Shown: piece by piece, positions 5,335 through 6,148 of the stretch
Layout of the letters: the number at the start of each line of letters is the position of its first letter
Numbering within the stretch: position 1 is the first letter of the stretch
Source of the DNA: Clostridiaceae bacterium
GTDB lineage: Bacteria; Bacillota; Clostridia; Saccharofermentanales; DTU023
Assembly: GCA_012841255.1 (NCBI GenBank)
Contig: DUUZ01000256.1
Span: 1 to 6,148, forward strand
Length of the DNA stretch: 6,148 bases
Direction: 5' to 3'
Made by a program: the position numbers and the translations under genes
Notes under the pieces: model-generated
Told to the model about the DNA's origin: nothing
What the model saw: only the letters and a program-made list of their open reading frames with translations
Databases searched by the model: none

Positions 5335-5650
5335 ATCATCCCTATAAAAGGGCTCAGGGGTCTCATCCGGGTAATGAGTTGCGTGGAGGATGGTGGAGCC
5401 GCGGAGATTCATTTCCCGGACTCAATTCAGAACATATTTTCGGCTTTGTGCGTCCAAGGCGAAGGATTTCCGGTCCTCATCAAATCAAAAGGCCCGGCAG
5501 GAGACAGATAGCCGTTGTCTTGCCAGACCCCTTTGGGGCCTAAAGCCCCCGAATCTCACCTTCCTGGAGGATCAGATCAAAATGGTCAAGCGCTGTCATC
5601 TGTTTGCAGCGCTTGACCACCTGATTCATTACCCGAAGAACTGCGGGCAC
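5335..5650 (-). pseudogene. Decayed, internally deleted ABC transporter ATPase
   Basis: This interval has no intact gene but holds a broken ABC ATPase on the minus strand. From about 5629, one frame reads NQVVKRCKQ, TALDHFDLILQEGEIRGL, a TAG stop (5542-5540), then APKGSGKTTAICLL, matching the N-terminus and Walker A (GSGKTT, 5527-5513) of ABC-2 type exporters. From about 5485 the match moves to another frame with a decayed Walker B/D-loop: F-D-E, then ALDAQSRKYVL (5460-5428), a TGA (5424-5422) and NLRGSTILHATHYPDE (5409-5362), where THY is the H-loop (His at 5376-5374). The roughly 100 residues that normally separate Walker A from Walker B, including the Q-loop and LSGGQ signature, are missing. 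The 3' end fades into the carboxypeptidase stop. Two TGA codons (5482-5477) mark the junction in the Walker A frame. The 5' end is uncertain; no ribosome binding site is seen. The family call rests on motif order; the exact subfamily is unknown. Confidence 0.72.
5583..5619. repeat. Perfect 13-bp inverted repeat inside the ABC ATPase remnant
   Basis: TGGTCAAGCGCTG (5583-5595) and CAGCGCTTGACCA (5607-5619) pair without mismatch around an 11-base loop. On the minus strand the hairpin is followed by TTTTGATC and lies about 50 bases past the stop codon at 5668, so it could terminate transcription of the coiled-coil gene. The T tract is short. Part of the symmetry follows from the remnant's own codons: V-K-R (GTC AAG CGC) and A-L-D (GCG CTT GAC) are complementary in frame. 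Origin as ordinary coding sequence with later use as a terminator is possible. Confidence 0.5.
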
Positions 5651-5667
5651 TCCGGTTATTCTTAATG

Positions 5668-6148
5668 TCAGCCGTTGTTCTGGCAGCCGCTCTCATCGCT
5701 TTCCGGTGCCGGCTCATTGTCTTCCGGTTCTGACGAATAGTCCGGCTCTGCAAAGATGCTCTCGGGATCTTCTTCCGCGATTTCACACAGGGGCATGGCC
5801 TCTTCTGTGCATCCGTGTACTTCATCCACGGTCAGCTGGGGCGGGTCAAAAGGGACACCGTCCAGTTCGTCGGCCTGCCTGTCAATCCGGGCACTTTCCA
5901 GCCGTTCCCCGTATGCTTTCATCTGGTCGAAGAGCTGATCCCCGTCCTTGACCAGATCCTCGTATCTTGCCTTGGCTTCGGTGAGCTCTTTCTTCCGTTT
6001 TTCCAAATCGGCCAGTTCTTTCATAAAGGCTTCCTCCTCGTCGCGGCGCTTGGCCCTGTACAAGAAGAGTTCCTGCTCGGCGTCCACCTGGGCGCTGCGA
6101 ACGATCTGCTCTTTTTCCAGGCGGGCTTCCGTCACGATGGCGTGAGCC
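5668..6148 (-). CDS. C-terminal part of a coiled-coil, DivIVA-like protein (partial)
   Basis: The frame is open to the window edge, so the N-terminus is missing; a GTG at 6135 has no visible ribosome binding site and is probably internal. The visible 160 residues start with EARLEKEQIVRSAQVDAEQE, a heptad-like pattern resembling the Ala/Glu-rich repeats of DivIVA-type proteins. Coiled coil continues through KELADLEKRKKELTEAKARYEDL and DQMKAYGERLESAR. The last 60 residues form an acidic, disordered tail (EEDPESIFAEPDYSSEPEDNEPAPESDE). DivIVA proteins bind curved membranes and place division or cell-wall machinery, but the N-terminal membrane-binding domain that would confirm this lies outside the window. 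Other coiled-coil proteins remain possible. The decayed ABC gene begins about 20 bases downstream. Confidence 0.6.
   Translation of the reverse strand, partial: AHAIVTEARLEKEQIVRSAQVDAEQELFLYRAKRRDEEEAFMKELADLEKRKKELTEAKARYEDLVKDGDQLFDQMKAYGERLESARIDRQADELDGVPFDPPQLTVDEVHGCTEEAMPLCEIAEEDPESIFAEPDYSSEPEDNEPAPESDESGCQNNG

Noticed and set aside
5522..5550. Overlapping alternative hairpins CCCC-TTT-GGGG and GGGGC-CTAAA-GCCCC, suggestive of an attenuator
   Set aside because: The stems are short and come from the Walker A codons of the pseudogene; no leader peptide or downstream gene fits an attenuator.
5390..5665. Plus-strand open frame of 91 codons, or a 27-codon small ORF from 5582 preceded by GGAGG
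   Set aside because: The DNA is explained by the ABC ATPase remnant on the opposite strand. The small ORF has 11-base spacing, runs through the inverted repeat, and its product resembles nothing I recognise.
6133..6135. GTG at 6135 as the true start of the coiled-coil protein
   Set aside because: The frame stays open upstream to the window edge with coding-like residues, and no ribosome binding site precedes the GTG.

Overview
The window looks like a chromosomal stretch of a moderately GC-rich Gram-positive bacterium, most likely a Bacillota/Clostridia-type anaerobe. The pointers are strong GGAGG-type ribosome binding sites at nearly every gene, a secreted and membrane-anchored S11 D,D-carboxypeptidase, a DUF4064-like membrane protein with a Pro/Gln/Tyr tail, and a coiled-coil protein resembling the C-terminal part of DivIVA. 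This placement is inference; no marker gene fixes the species.

Left part (1-3158), all on the minus strand. Read in the direction of transcription, a 469-residue GltS-like Na+/carboxylate symporter (3158-1749, GTG start) is followed after one base by a 281-residue amidohydrolase-2 family enzyme (1747-902), so the two form an uptake-plus-catabolism operon of unknown substrate. Its promoter region (3159-3220) carries a perfect 16-bp inverted repeat over an extended -10 box and a strong hairpin in the presumed leader. Next comes a DUF4064-like four-helix membrane protein (777-178) with its own -10 box, a leader hairpin next to the ribosome binding site, and a terminator hairpin at 110-136. The first eleven codons of another minus-strand gene (34-1) leave the window.

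Middle part (3295-5334). A GNAT acetyltransferase (3750-3295, minus) is divergent from a cupin (3824-4150, plus). The cupin stop codon overlaps the start of a D-alanyl-D-alanine carboxypeptidase (4147-5334) in an ATGA, so cupin and peptidase are probably translationally coupled.

Right part (5335-6148). The interval that looks empty between the carboxypeptidase and the last gene is a decayed ABC-transporter ATPase on the minus strand. Its N-terminal region and Walker A are recognisable, as are a degraded Walker B/D-loop and an H-loop. The roughly 100 residues that should lie between Walker A and Walker B (Q-loop and LSGGQ signature) are missing, and stops and frameshifts interrupt the rest. 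The last gene (6148-5668, minus, N-terminus outside the window) encodes the C-terminal part of a coiled-coil, acidic-tailed, DivIVA-like protein.

I saw no CRISPR array, tRNA, rRNA, insertion sequence or phage gene. The least expected items are the deleted ABC ATPase remnant and the regulatory architecture upstream of the symporter operon. I do not see a clearly new multi-gene system.
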